Source: Weizmannia acidilactici (GTDB lineage: Bacteria > Bacillota > Bacilli > Bacillales > Bacillaceae_C). From it: DNA of 42,866 nucleotides. The notes below the pieces were generated by a model. That model worked only from the letters and a program-made list of their open reading frames with translations, was not told the origin of the DNA and made no database searches. Shown in pieces: positions 18,542 through 26,855 of the stretch. The translations under genes were made by a program, and so were the position numbers. The stretch lies in the NCBI RefSeq assembly GCF_008974185.1, contig NZ_BKZP01000029.1, forward strand, positions 1-42,866, given 5' to 3'. Position 1 is the stretch's first letter, and each line of letters begins with the position of its first letter.

Positions 18542-18629
18542 TTTTTTGAAACTTTCCGCCCGGATTTTTGAAATTTTCCCAGGGGAAATTTGAAATTTTA
18601 CAGGGGAAAATATGAGATTTTAGTAGAAT
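18542..18629. promoter_or_regulatory. Four 22-bp direct repeats upstream of comK (ComK-box-like)
   Basis: Units begin at 18542, 18564, 18586 and 18608, exactly 22 bp apart. Each has TTGAA-type centre flanked by A/T tracts: TTTTTTGAAACTTT, ATTTTTGAAATTTT, AAATTTGAAATTTT and AAATATGAGATTTT. The last two read AAAT-N5-ATTT, close to the ComK box AAAA-N5-TTTT. Two-turn spacing puts all sites on one face of the helix. They lie 60-145 bp upstream of the comK promoter and also upstream of the sigma gene. ComK binding is inference. Confidence 0.6.
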
Positions 18630-18686
18630 TTTGGATGGAAGAATATTACCTTTAATAAAAAAAATAACAAAATTGTAAATTAATAC

Positions 18687-18714
18687 TTTTCAAATAGGAA
18701 ATTTGGATTATAAT
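18687..18714 (+). promoter_or_regulatory. Probable comK promoter
   Basis: TTTTCA (18687-18692), 16 bp, then TATAAT (18709-18714). The -10 is perfect and the -35 weak, as expected for an activator-dependent promoter. The leader to the ATG at 18900 is long, about 180 nt. It contains a possible 10-codon peptide (starting at 18750) and a TCCCCT stretch that could pair with the comK ribosome-binding site AGGGGG. Confidence 0.6.
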
Positions 18715-18899
18715 ATAGGTGTATCCTATTTGGGGAAGCATCGGAGAAATGAAAAATCCATTAGAAAATGCCCCTTTTTAAATATGGAGGTGGAGTTGGT
18801 ATAGGTGTTTGGCCAAACACGTCTGTTGCACCACGAATATCACCTTGTTGTAAGATACATTCCTCCCCTGGGGGCAATCATTCAAGGGGGAACATATGC

Positions 18900-19391
18900 A
18901 TGTACATTGAGAAAAACCATTATCTTATCAATCAAGGTACTTATGCACTGGTTGCATCCTATAACGAAATTTACCAAACCATCATTTATGATCAAAAAGG
19001 GACCTTTTATTCCCAAAAAAGAAAGATTGATATTTTAAATGAGGCTTGTATGCACTACAGGATGTGCAATTACGATGGGTCCGTAAAAGCCATGAGAAAG
19101 ATTTTCGGTTATAACAAAACGCCAGTCATGATTGGAAAACATGGCATTATCGCCACGCCGACAAAATCCGCAAAATCCTATGATTGCCAGTTCATATTTC
19201 TTGCGAATGTCCTTTTCTATGAAAAGACACCGGACGGGCTTTTTGTTGAGTTCCCGAATCATACGAGGCTGAAACTGAACTGCTCCGAGTATACTTTCCT
19301 TGAGCAGTGCAAACGCACAACAAACTGTGCGAATTATTATTACTTCGGCCTAACATACATACCACCAAAACAGAATAAAAAGAACATTTAA
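18900..19391 (+). CDS. comK: ComK-family competence transcription factor
   Basis: I place the start at the ATG at 18900, nine bases after AAGGGGG, giving 163 residues. The product can be aligned with Bacillus ComK along its length from memory. Examples are YLINQGTYALVASYNEIYQTIIYD near the start, CMHYRMCNYDGSVKAMRKIFG against the Cys-Arg-Phe-Phe-Gly region, KTPVMIGKHGIIATPT against KPPIMVDPSNQIFLFPT, and NHTRLKLNCSEYTFLEQCKRT against GKTMELPISYNSFENQVYRT. ComK activates late competence genes and itself. This copy is about 30 residues shorter at the C-terminus than the B. subtilis protein (192 residues), so it may be a ComK2-type paralogue. The neighbouring sigma factor and 22-bp repeats suggest a competence control node. 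Confidence 0.88.
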   Translation: MYIEKNHYLINQGTYALVASYNEIYQTIIYDQKGTFYSQKRKIDILNEACMHYRMCNYDGSVKAMRKIFGYNKTPVMIGKHGIIATPTKSAKSYDCQFIFLANVLFYEKTPDGLFVEFPNHTRLKLNCSEYTFLEQCKRTTNCANYYYFGLTYIPPKQNKKNI

Positions 19392-19402
19392 CGATTCCTC
19401 CG

Positions 19403-19437
19403 GCACGGGATGGGGATCCCTTTTCGTGCTTTTTTTG
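19403..19437 (+). terminator. Terminator of comK
   Basis: GCACG and CGTGC pair around an inner GGGA/TCCC stem and are followed by seven T residues, about 12 bp after the comK stop. Confidence 0.75.
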
Positions 19438-19514
19438 ATTGTATATGTGAAGTTGCGCACAAAATGGTGGGAGATTTCATTTTGCGTTCACCGGCGCTCA
19501 GCCGGGGAATATGA

Positions 19515-19645
19515 ATGGTGAACAAATGGGATAAAGACTCCATGGTGGACAGCTGAAAGGAAAAGGCAATCAATTGAAAGGGGAAGCGAAAGAGGCCCGG
19601 GGCGAAATGACAGGCGATGCGGAAAAGGAGAACCTGACAAAATGA
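19515..19645 (+). pseudogene. Broken CsbD-family stress protein gene
   Basis: From the ATG at 19515 one frame reads MVNKWDKDSMVDS and stops. One base shifted, the sequence continues as QLKGKGNQLKGEAKEARGE and then MTGDAEKENLTK, an unmistakable CsbD-family core (usual form KGKGNQLKGEAKEA, then TGD). A single frameshift near 19550 and an early stop at 19643-19645 leave a product of about 44 residues where CsbD proteins have 55-70. CsbD proteins are small, hydrophilic and general-stress induced, with no known activity. The remnant lies between comK and the iron-exporter genes. Confidence 0.65.
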
Positions 19646-19739
19646 AAAGCGAAGCACGGACACGCTCGGCGGCGCAAAAGACCGGACCTCCCGAAAACGG
19701 ACATTAATGGCCCATGTCCCTGCCTTTCAGATAGATTCC

Positions 19740-19777
19740 AAGCCCGGAATCCGGTGCACTACCGGTTCTGGGCTTTT
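19740..19777 (+). terminator. Rho-independent terminator
   Basis: AAGCCCGGAATCCGGT pairs with ACCGGTTCTGGGCTT (one internal mismatch) and is followed by TTTT. It could serve the csbD remnant or block read-through towards fetB. Confidence 0.7.
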
Positions 19778-19786
19778 ACATGCGTA

Positions 19787-19806
19787 GATATTTCCGCGGA
19801 AATATC
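19787..19806. promoter_or_regulatory. Perfect 20-bp palindrome
   Basis: GATATTTCCGCGGAAATATC is identical on both strands, and an 8-bp inverted repeat (ATCCGGCT/AGCCGGAT) follows at about 19822-19846. The palindrome is between two terminator-like structures, downstream of fetB. It may be a protein-binding site or part of a cruciform; no gene start is close. Confidence 0.5.
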
Positions 19807-19970
19807 CTGATTTTTGTCGAGATCCGGCTTACCGCGGCAGCCGGATGTTGAGAATTGATGAACCATCCCGGGTTCGAACGTGGGCATTTACGGGGGCGGC
19901 TGAAATAGCTGCGATTTTAAAACGTAATTTTTTGAATTTTTAAATCAATTAACCGGTATACTCATACTCT

Positions 19971-20729
19971 TCACTTCCAGGCCGCAATGTCAAGCTGCTG
20001 ATCCTTATTAAACAACCGTGGGTAGATGAGAAACCCGAGAATAATGGCTGTCAGTGACGCAGCCGACAAGATCATGAATATGATCAAGAGTTGGAAGCGG
20101 ACGGCCTGGATCGGGTCGGCGCCGGCAATGATTTGCCCGGTCATCATGCCCGGCAGCTGGACAAGCCCGATCGTCCGCTGGCTTTCCACCGTCGGGATCA
20201 GGCTCGCGCGGATCGACTGCTTCAGCACCGGGTAAATCGCCTGCTTGGGCGAGCCCCCGAGCGACAACACAAGCGCCACTTCGTCTTTCCGCATATTGAT
20301 TTCACCTTTTAACCGGTTGAGAAATAGATTGGCAATCACCATTGAGTTTCCGATGATCATGCCGCTGATCGAAATGATGTACTGCGGCGTGGCCGGCACG
20401 ATCTTTAGCCCGAGCAGAAAAGCTTGCGTAACGGCTTCGGAGATCGTGATCGCCAAAAAGATGTTCCAGAAAATATGCGGCAGCCCCTTCCCCCTTTTGG
20501 CGGCATTTCCTGTGGCAACCGCAATCATGATCAAGAGCATCAGCAGGATCACCCACACCCGGTCGAACCCGAACACCGCTTTTAAAATATAGCCGACAAT
20601 GAGCAGCTGGATTGCCGCACGGATGCTCGTGACGAGCAGGTCACGCCCGAGCCCGAGCTTAAATCCGGCCGATAAAAACAGCGCGATCATGACAAAACTG
20701 AAACTGAGCAAAACGGTTATGAGATTCAT
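19971..20729 (-). CDS. fetB: FetB-type (UPF0014) metal exporter permease
   Basis: The 252-residue protein has about six or seven membrane helices and the family's conserved stretches: TSIRAAIQLLIVGYIL near residue 35, SGMIIGNSMVIANLFLNRL near 120, ALVLSLGGSPKQA, and PTVESQRTIGLVQLPGMMTGQI. It matches FetB (YbbM in E. coli, YjkA in B. subtilis), the permease of an ABC exporter linked to iron homeostasis. Its start overlaps the fetA stop by four bases, so the two are coupled. Confidence 0.9.
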   Translation of the reverse strand: MNLITVLLSFSFVMIALFLSAGFKLGLGRDLLVTSIRAAIQLLIVGYILKAVFGFDRVWVILLMLLIMIAVATGNAAKRGKGLPHIFWNIFLAITISEAVTQAFLLGLKIVPATPQYIISISGMIIGNSMVIANLFLNRLKGEINMRKDEVALVLSLGGSPKQAIYPVLKQSIRASLIPTVESQRTIGLVQLPGMMTGQIIAGADPIQAVRFQLLIIFMILSAASLTAIILGFLIYPRLFNKDQQLDIAAWK

Positions 20730-21463
20730 TGGCTTTCCCTCTTTGCCGCTAAAAATTGTTTCGCCTCTTCGGTTTGCGGGCCTGCAAAAAATTCGCGCGC
20801 CGGACCGGATTCAATTAATTTCCCGTCAATGATGAGAAACACGCGGTCCCCGACCCGTTCCGCCTGCGCCAAATCGTGGGTGACCCACAAAATGGTCGTA
20901 TGCCGCTCCCGGTTGATGCGCACAATCAGGTCCTCCACCCCGCGCGCGGCGTTGGCATCGAGCGCGGATGTAATTTCATCGAGCAGCAAAACATCCGGTT
21001 CGTTGACGAGCGTGCGGGCTAGCGACAATCTTTGCCGCTGCCCGCCGGAGAGCTCCTTCGCTTCCCTTGTCAGCAGATTTTTTGGCAATCCAACATATTC
21101 CATATATTGTTCGGGGTTTTCGAGCTCCTTGCCGCGCAGTTTGGCAGGAAGCGACAAATTTTCAAATGCGGTCCCGGCAAGCATCGGCGGCGATTGGAAC
21201 GCAATGCCGACGCGGCGCCTCAATTCCTGTGCATTCCATTCGCGCACCTCTTTCCCTTGGACGCGCACCTCGCCTTCATCCGGCGTGATCAGTAAATTGC
21301 ACAAGGAAAGCAGCGTGCTTTTCCCTGATCCGGACGGGCCGATGATCGTAAGGATCTCCCCTTTTTGCACTTCCCCGGTGATGTTTTTTAAAACACGGAC
21401 CGTTTCGTTGTGATGGACGAATGATTTGCTGACGTTCTGGAATGAGATTTCCGGCTGGTTCAT
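20726..21463 (-). CDS. fetA: FetA-type ABC transporter ATPase
   Basis: The 245-residue ATPase has all motifs in order: Walker A GPSGSGKST (about 43-51), Q-loop AFQSPPML, signature LSGGQRQRLS, Walker B VLLLDEITSALD and switch His in VTHD. It is the ATPase partner of FetB (YbbL/YjkB type). The stop overlaps the permease start by four bases. About 390 bp of repeat-bearing DNA lies upstream of it, before the divergent DnaD-like gene. Confidence 0.92.
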   Translation of the reverse strand: MNQPEISFQNVSKSFVHHNETVRVLKNITGEVQKGEILTIIGPSGSGKSTLLSLCNLLITPDEGEVRVQGKEVREWNAQELRRRVGIAFQSPPMLAGTAFENLSLPAKLRGKELENPEQYMEYVGLPKNLLTREAKELSGGQRQRLSLARTLVNEPDVLLLDEITSALDANAARGVEDLIVRINRERHTTILWVTHDLAQAERVGDRVFLIIDGKLIESGPAREFFAGPQTEEAKQFLAAKRESQ

Positions 21464-21589
21464 CTTTGCTTCAACCCCGCATCGTCATTTTGTTTGCATA
21501 GTATCAGTATGCACCGAATTGTGTATTTTTTCCATGGGAATGTTTCGCGTGGAACAAGCAAAGCAGGGGGGCCGGAGATGGGCGCCTGT

Positions 21590-21800
21590 CCCCGGATATG
21601 AATATTTGGCGATTCGGCGGGAATTTTGTCTGTTCCCGAAAGAACTTGCTTGATCTTGGGGTGAATCTTCTCTGTTTTCGGGAGAATCCTGTTCCCAGGC
21701 GAGAATATTTGGCGGTTCGGCGGGAATTTTGTCTGTTCCCGGGAGAACTTTTTTGGTCTTAGGGTGAATCTTCTCTGTTCCCGGGTGTCCGGACATCCCC
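21590..21800. repeat. Two 103-bp direct repeats built from shorter units
   Basis: GAATATTTGGCG begins at 21600 and again at 21703, and about 100 bp after each is near-identical. Inside each copy a GGGAATTTTGTCTGTTCCCG-like element recurs every 34-35 bp, giving three sub-units per copy. No reading frame is supported. It occupies the gap between fetA and the DnaD-like gene. Confidence 0.75.
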
Positions 21801-21859
21801 GAAAAAAATATGTAATGAGTGGGGCAGTAGCCCACTCGTTTTTAAAAGGGGAAATGGGA

Positions 21860-22876
21860 ATGATGAAACTTGGACGCGTCGTGATCAAGGAAGAACTTGT
21901 TGCCTTAACAGGGGATTACAAGCTTGCGATTGTGTTGAACCAAATGCTCTATTGGTCGGAAAGGGTTGCCGATTTCGACAAATTTCTTCTGGAGGAAAAG
22001 AATCGCATGCGCATGGCGAACATGGATCCATCCTGTTTGGAGCTTCGCCACGGCTGGATTTACAAAAAAGCGGATGAACTGGCGAAAGAATGCATGATGA
22101 CAAACTCCGAAGCTACCATGCGCCGGTATTTGGACAAGCTGTGTGAACACAACTGGCTGTCGAAACGGACCAACCCGAAATACCGCTGGGACAAAACGCT
22201 GCAATACCGGGTGAATGTTTCGGTGATTCAGCGCGATCTCGCAAAACTGGGTTATTTTTTGGAAGGTTACAAATTGCCGTCTTTTGAGAATGACGGCCCG
22301 GATTTTCAAATTGAAAGTCTGGACTTTCAATTTGAAAATTCGAATGGGCAAAATGAAAATACATACTTTCAAAATGACGATTCAGACTTTCACGATGAAA
22401 GTGCAATACCAGAGACTACTTCAGAGACTACTACAGAGATTACTCCAAAGATTACTTCTTTCGCAGATACAAAGAAAGCGATCTCGTTTTTTGAACAACA
22501 CGGGTTTGGCACAGCTGGATCTTATGTAGCATCAAAGATTTATTGTTGGTGTGATGATTTATCGGTGGAGCTTGTTATTGAAGCAATGAAAATAGCGGTG
22601 GAACGCGGTGTGTCCAGCTGGAAATATTGCGAAACGATCTTAAGGGACTGGGCAGGGAAAAAGGTGAAAACAGTGGAGCAGGCGCGGGCATTGAAATATA
22701 AAAAACAGCGGCCCGTACATTCCGGAATACGGAGGAAAGAAGTGCTGCCTGACTGGTTTTCGGAATTCGAAAACAGTATTTCCCGCAGCGCTGCACCGCA
22801 GGAAAAAAGCCCTGCGGAAATCGAAGCCCTGCGGAAGCGCCTTGAAAAAGTGAGGGAGTGGTATCGGAAAGCGTGA
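21860..22876 (+). CDS. Orphan DnaD-domain replication-initiation-like protein
   Basis: The preferred start is the ATG at 21860, eight bases after AAAAGGGG; ATGs at 21854 and 21863 are alternatives. About 338 residues. The N-terminal half is a winged-helix-type domain (KLAIVLNQMLYWSERV, HGWIYKKADELAKE). The C-terminal part is a DnaD/DnaB_2 domain at about 215-285, ending in the family's YCETILRDWAGKKVKTVEQA. The layout is that of phage and mobile-element DnaD proteins that load helicase. The linker carries five seven-residue repeats (DFQIESL, DFQFENS, NGQNENT, YFQNDDS, DFHDESA) and then a Thr/Glu/Ser stretch. No other phage gene is nearby, so it is probably a remnant or a domesticated gene. 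Confidence 0.8.
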   Translation: MMKLGRVVIKEELVALTGDYKLAIVLNQMLYWSERVADFDKFLLEEKNRMRMANMDPSCLELRHGWIYKKADELAKECMMTNSEATMRRYLDKLCEHNWLSKRTNPKYRWDKTLQYRVNVSVIQRDLAKLGYFLEGYKLPSFENDGPDFQIESLDFQFENSNGQNENTYFQNDDSDFHDESAIPETTSETTTEITPKITSFADTKKAISFFEQHGFGTAGSYVASKIYCWCDDLSVELVIEAMKIAVERGVSSWKYCETILRDWAGKKVKTVEQARALKYKKQRPVHSGIRRKEVLPDWFSEFENSISRSAAPQEKSPAEIEALRKRLEKVREWYRKA

Positions 22877-22998
22877 TTGGGCGGATCGGCTTGATGCACG
22901 AGGGTTATCACGGATTTAGTGTCTGTTGCGGGCAAAATTTGAAGCACATTGATCTTTAGCACCGATCTTAAGGGGCAAAAGCAACAATGCTTCGCGTT

Positions 22999-23125
22999 TC
23001 ATTGCAAAATTTGCAGCGCTATGGGCTTTTTAGAGCGGCTATAAGGGCCAATTCATTGCAAAATTTGCAGCGCTATGGGCTTTTTAGAGCGGCTATAAGA
23101 GCCAATTCATTGCAAAATTTGCAGC
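22999..23125. repeat. 54-bp direct repeat, 2.3 copies
   Basis: ATTGCAAAATTTGCAGCG begins at 23001, 23055 and 23109. The full copies differ at about one position (AAGGGCC versus AAGAGCC). The unit is a multiple of three but lacks a start signal. It lies between the DnaD-like gene and metH and is not obviously related to the 52-bp arrays. Confidence 0.85.
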
Positions 23126-23251
23126 GTTTTTGCAAAGATCTTATGACCATTTCGAACCGCAATATGTGCTTTTGGCATGCGTTCCGGTTCCGGACATGAT
23201 TCATTGCTGATCTGGCATGACTTTTTTCCATAAGTGACATCAATTAACGTC

Positions 23252-23292
23252 TAAAAAATCCCAAAGCGGGCGCGCGTCCCGCTTTAGGATTT
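23252..23292 (-). terminator. Terminator of metH
   Basis: On the minus strand AAATCCTAAAGCGGG pairs with CCCGCTTTGGGATTT around a seven-base loop and is followed by T residues. The stem begins at the metH stop codon. Confidence 0.9.
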
Positions 23293-26200
23293 AAACAGCA
23301 AAGTATCTGGCTTCCGGGTGCGAGAAGACAAGGGCCGTAACGGCGGCTTCCGGTTCCATCATGTAGCCTTCGGTCAGGTGGAGGCCGATTTTTTCCGGTT
23401 CGAGCAGTCTGAACAGTTTGGCCTGGTCCTCGAGGTTCGGGCAGGCCGGGTAGCCGAATGAGTAGCGCTGGCCCTGGTATTTGGCGGCAAAGCGCTGCTG
23501 CATCGTGAAGCCGGCCGGGTCCGGGAAGCCCCATTGGTCACGCATCAGTTCGTGCAGGCGCTCGGCGAAGCCTTCTGCCGTTTCAAGGGCGAGCGCCTGA
23601 AGAGCATGGCTTTTGAAGTACTCGCCTGCTTCCTTCAAATACCTAGCAAAGTGGCGGATGTTTTTGCCGGCGACGACCGCGAACATGCCGACAAAATCGA
23701 CCACACCGCTGTCGACGCTCTTTACATAATCGGCGAGGCACAAAAAAGGCGGCTTAATCTGACGCGGGAACGTGAACCGCTCCAATACGCAGAGTGATTT
23801 CGGATCCAGCGGTTCGCGCCGGTCGAACGGTTCTTGTGCTTCATAAATGATCAAATCGTCGCCGTCTGACTGCGCCGGGAAAAACTGATAGACGGCGGAC
23901 AGCTGGAGCAACTTTTCTTCCTTGACCCATTCGCGCAGTTCGTCAACCTGCGTTTTTAGGCGGACGGCGCGTTCGTTGCCTTCTGCGAGCAGTTTTTCAA
24001 CGCGCCCTTTCAAGCCCAAATGGTGGCCGAGGAGCATTTGCATATTGACATACGGCTCGATATGGGCGAGCGGATAGTTGCGCAGCACATGCCGTTTTAA
24101 ATCGGGCGGCTGGTACACGGGGGCGTCTTTGGAAATCCCGGAACGGCGCGGGACCGCGTTAACGGCCGTACCCACCGGTTTTGCTGCTGTCCCCGGGCCG
24201 TCACTGCGCTGGGCGGTGAGCTCCGCTTCCAATACGCTGCGTTCGTTTTCGTCCTGCAGCCGGTTGGCGAGGGAGAGGCCTTCCATCGCATCTTTTGCAT
24301 AAAGGACAAGGCCGTCGTATTGCGGCGCGATTTTATTGACGGTGAATTTTCGCGACAAGGCCGCGCCGCCGACCAAAATCGGCTGGCGGATCCCCGCTTC
24401 TTTCAGGTCCTGGGCTGTAACGACCATTTGCTGAGCGGATTTTACAAGGAGCCCTGATAGCCCGATTACATCCGGTTTTTCTTTTTGCACGGCCTGGATC
24501 AGATCTGCCGGTGCGACTTTGATGCCGAGATCGACAACCTTATAGCCATTATTCGACAAAATGATGTCGACAAGATTTTTGCCGATGTCATGGACGTCGC
24601 CTTTTACCGTAGCCAGGATCACTTTCCCTTTCGTGCTCGTTTCGCTTTTTTCCATAAAAGGTTCCAAAAAGGCGACTGATGCTTTCATCACTTCGGCACT
24701 CTGCAAAACTTCTGCGACAATGAGCTGGTTATCGTTAAACAGGCGACCTACTTCCGCCATTCCATCCATAAGCGGGCCGTTGATGATCGCAAGCGGGTCC
24801 GGGTACTCTTTGAGCGCCTGTTCAAGGTCCTGAATCAAGCCCTCTTTCGTGCCCTCGACGACATAATTGGCAAGCCGTTCGGCAAGCGTCATCGTTTCTA
24901 CAGCAACTTTTTTCTCCAGCGTTTTGCCGCGGTAATGTTCCGTAAACGCGGCGAGCGCTTCGTCTGACGTTTCAAATAGCAGCTTCTCGGCCATCTTCAC
25001 GTTTTCTTCCGGAATGGAGGCAAAGCGCTCGAGTTTTTCCGTATTCACGATTGCATAATCAAGCCCGGCTTTCGTGCAATGGTAAAGAAAAACCGAGTTC
25101 AGCACTTCGCGTCCGGCTGGCGGCAGACCGAAAGAAACATTGCTGATGCCGAGGATCGTCTGGCATTCCGGGAACGCTTCTTTAATGAGGCGGATGCCTT
25201 CGACCGTTTCTTTCGCGGCGCCGAAATACTGATGGTCGCCGGTGCCGGCCGGGAACACGAGCGGGTCGAAAATCAAATCATGCGGTTCAAGGCCGTATGT
25301 ATGGACGAGCAGATCATAGGAGCGGCGCGCGATCTCAAGCTTCCGTTCGGCAGTGACCGCCATTCCCTTTTCATCGATCGTGCCGACGACAACGGCACCC
25401 CCGTACCGCTTCAGGAGCGGCACGACTTTTTCAAACCGTTCCGTCCCGTTCTCTAGGTTGATCGAGTTGACGATACTTTTCCCTTGGCAGTATGTAAAAG
25501 CTTTTTCGATCACTTTTTCGTCCGTCGAGTCAATCATGAACGGGACTTTCACTTTTTTGACAGCGATCGAGATAAAATGTTCCATATCCTCGATTTCGTC
25601 ACGGTCCGGGTCGGCGAGGCAGATGTCGATGATCTGGGCGCCGTTTTTCACCTGCGTGCGTGCAATTTCGCTTGCTTCTTCAAACTTGCCTTCCGCGATC
25701 AGCCGCCTGAATTTGCGCGAGCCGATGACGTTTGTGCGTTCGCCGACAAAAATCGGGCGCATCGATGGGTCGTCGTAAATAAACGGCTCGATCCCTGAGA
25801 CGGCGTGGTGCTTCACGTGGTTCGGCTTGCGCGGCGGGATACCGGCGAGCGCTTCGTTCAAGGCGGCGATGTGGGCAGGCGTTGTCCCGCAGCAGCCGCC
25901 CGCGATGTTGAGCCAGCCTTTTTCGGCGAAGTCTTTCATTTTGGCGGCAAGCGACTCCGGCGTTTCGTGGTAATGCCCTTCTTCATCTGGGAGGCCGGCG
26001 TTCGGGTAGCAGCTCACGGCAGTTTTGGCGAGCCCTGCGAGCGTGCGGATCGAATCAGCCATAAACTCGGGGCCGGTTGCGCAGTTGAGCCCGACCGAGA
26101 CTGGGTGCATATGCTCGACAGAAATGTAAAAGGCTTCAATGTTTTGGCCGGCGAGCGTCGTCCCCATCGGTTCGATCGTCCCGGAGATGAGAAGCGGCAG

Positions 26201-26761
26201 TTTTTTTCCGGTTTCATGAAAAGCATCCGTGATCCCGAGGAAGGCGGCTTTTACATTTAAAAGGTCCTGCGACGTTTCGACAAGAAGCACATCGACCCCG
26301 CCTTTGATCAGCCCGCGGGCCTGTTCCTGGTAGGCAGCTTTGAGCGCAGCAAAAGTCGTACCGCCCGTGACAGATAACGTCTTTGTCGTCGGGCCCATCG
26401 CACCGGCGACAAAACGCGGCTGCTCCGGTGTGGAATATCTTTCGGCGGCCTGTTTCGCAAGGCGGGCCGCTTCGGTATTGATTTTTTCGGCGAGATGCCT
26501 GAGATTGTATTCGTCCAGGACGATCGAGGTCGCGCCGAATGTGTTCGTTTCGATGATGTCGGCCCCCGCTTCCAAATACGCTTCGTGGATGGACCGGATC
26601 ACATCGGGCGCGGTCAATGTCAAGCATTCATTGCAACCCTCGTACGCTTCGCCGCCGAAATCTTTTGCGGAGAGGTGCTGCTGCTGAATCATCGTCCCCA
26701 TCGCCCCGTCGAGAATGAGAATCCGTTTTTCGAGTTCCTGTTCAAACAATGTCTGCCCCAT
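23291..26761 (-). CDS. metH: Cobalamin-dependent methionine synthase
   Basis: I start at the ATG at 26761, nine bases after AAGGGGG; an in-frame ATG at 26830 lacks such a site. The 1156-residue protein has all four MetH modules. The homocysteine/zinc domain (about 1-310) has Cys227 in GLNCATGP and the Cys-Cys pair at 290-291 in GGCCGTTP. The methyltetrahydrofolate domain starts near PIFVGERTNVIGSRKF at 337-352. The B12-binding domain has the cobalt-ligand His724 in DVHDIGKN. The C-terminal reactivation domain contains RYSFGYPACPNLEDQ. It converts homocysteine to methionine using methyl-THF, which the neighbouring YitJ can supply. I see no S-box or cobalamin riboswitch directly upstream; a 52-bp repeat array lies there. 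Confidence 0.97.
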   Translation of the reverse strand: MGQTLFEQELEKRILILDGAMGTMIQQQHLSAKDFGGEAYEGCNECLTLTAPDVIRSIHEAYLEAGADIIETNTFGATSIVLDEYNLRHLAEKINTEAARLAKQAAERYSTPEQPRFVAGAMGPTTKTLSVTGGTTFAALKAAYQEQARGLIKGGVDVLLVETSQDLLNVKAAFLGITDAFHETGKKLPLLISGTIEPMGTTLAGQNIEAFYISVEHMHPVSVGLNCATGPEFMADSIRTLAGLAKTAVSCYPNAGLPDEEGHYHETPESLAAKMKDFAEKGWLNIAGGCCGTTPAHIAALNEALAGIPPRKPNHVKHHAVSGIEPFIYDDPSMRPIFVGERTNVIGSRKFRRLIAEGKFEEASEIARTQVKNGAQIIDICLADPDRDEIEDMEHFISIAVKKVKVPFMIDSTDEKVIEKAFTYCQGKSIVNSINLENGTERFEKVVPLLKRYGGAVVVGTIDEKGMAVTAERKLEIARRSYDLLVHTYGLEPHDLIFDPLVFPAGTGDHQYFGAAKETVEGIRLIKEAFPECQTILGISNVSFGLPPAGREVLNSVFLYHCTKAGLDYAIVNTEKLERFASIPEENVKMAEKLLFETSDEALAAFTEHYRGKTLEKKVAVETMTLAERLANYVVEGTKEGLIQDLEQALKEYPDPLAIINGPLMDGMAEVGRLFNDNQLIVAEVLQSAEVMKASVAFLEPFMEKSETSTKGKVILATVKGDVHDIGKNLVDIILSNNGYKVVDLGIKVAPADLIQAVQKEKPDVIGLSGLLVKSAQQMVVTAQDLKEAGIRQPILVGGAALSRKFTVNKIAPQYDGLVLYAKDAMEGLSLANRLQDENERSVLEAELTAQRSDGPGTAAKPVGTAVNAVPRRSGISKDAPVYQPPDLKRHVLRNYPLAHIEPYVNMQMLLGHHLGLKGRVEKLLAEGNERAVRLKTQVDELREWVKEEKLLQLSAVYQFFPAQSDGDDLIIYEAQEPFDRREPLDPKSLCVLERFTFPRQIKPPFLCLADYVKSVDSGVVDFVGMFAVVAGKNIRHFARYLKEAGEYFKSHALQALALETAEGFAERLHELMRDQWGFPDPAGFTMQQRFAAKYQGQRYSFGYPACPNLEDQAKLFRLLEPEKIGLHLTEGYMMEPEAAVTALVFSHPEARYFAV

Positions 26762-26855
26762 GGAAAAGTTCCCCCTTTGTTTTTGAATGTGCGTGCAAGT
26801 ATGGGTAAGGCGGCGCGCGTATATTTTCAATCCCGGCGCTGTGGGTTTTTCTTTA

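Noticed and set aside
19388-19663. Minus-strand 91-codon frame after comK
   Set aside because: It runs antisense to the csbD remnant and the comK terminator and has no start signals.
21460-21888. Minus-strand frame of 142 codons between fetA and the DnaD-like gene
   Set aside because: It is made of the translated 34-bp repeats and lacks a ribosome-binding site.
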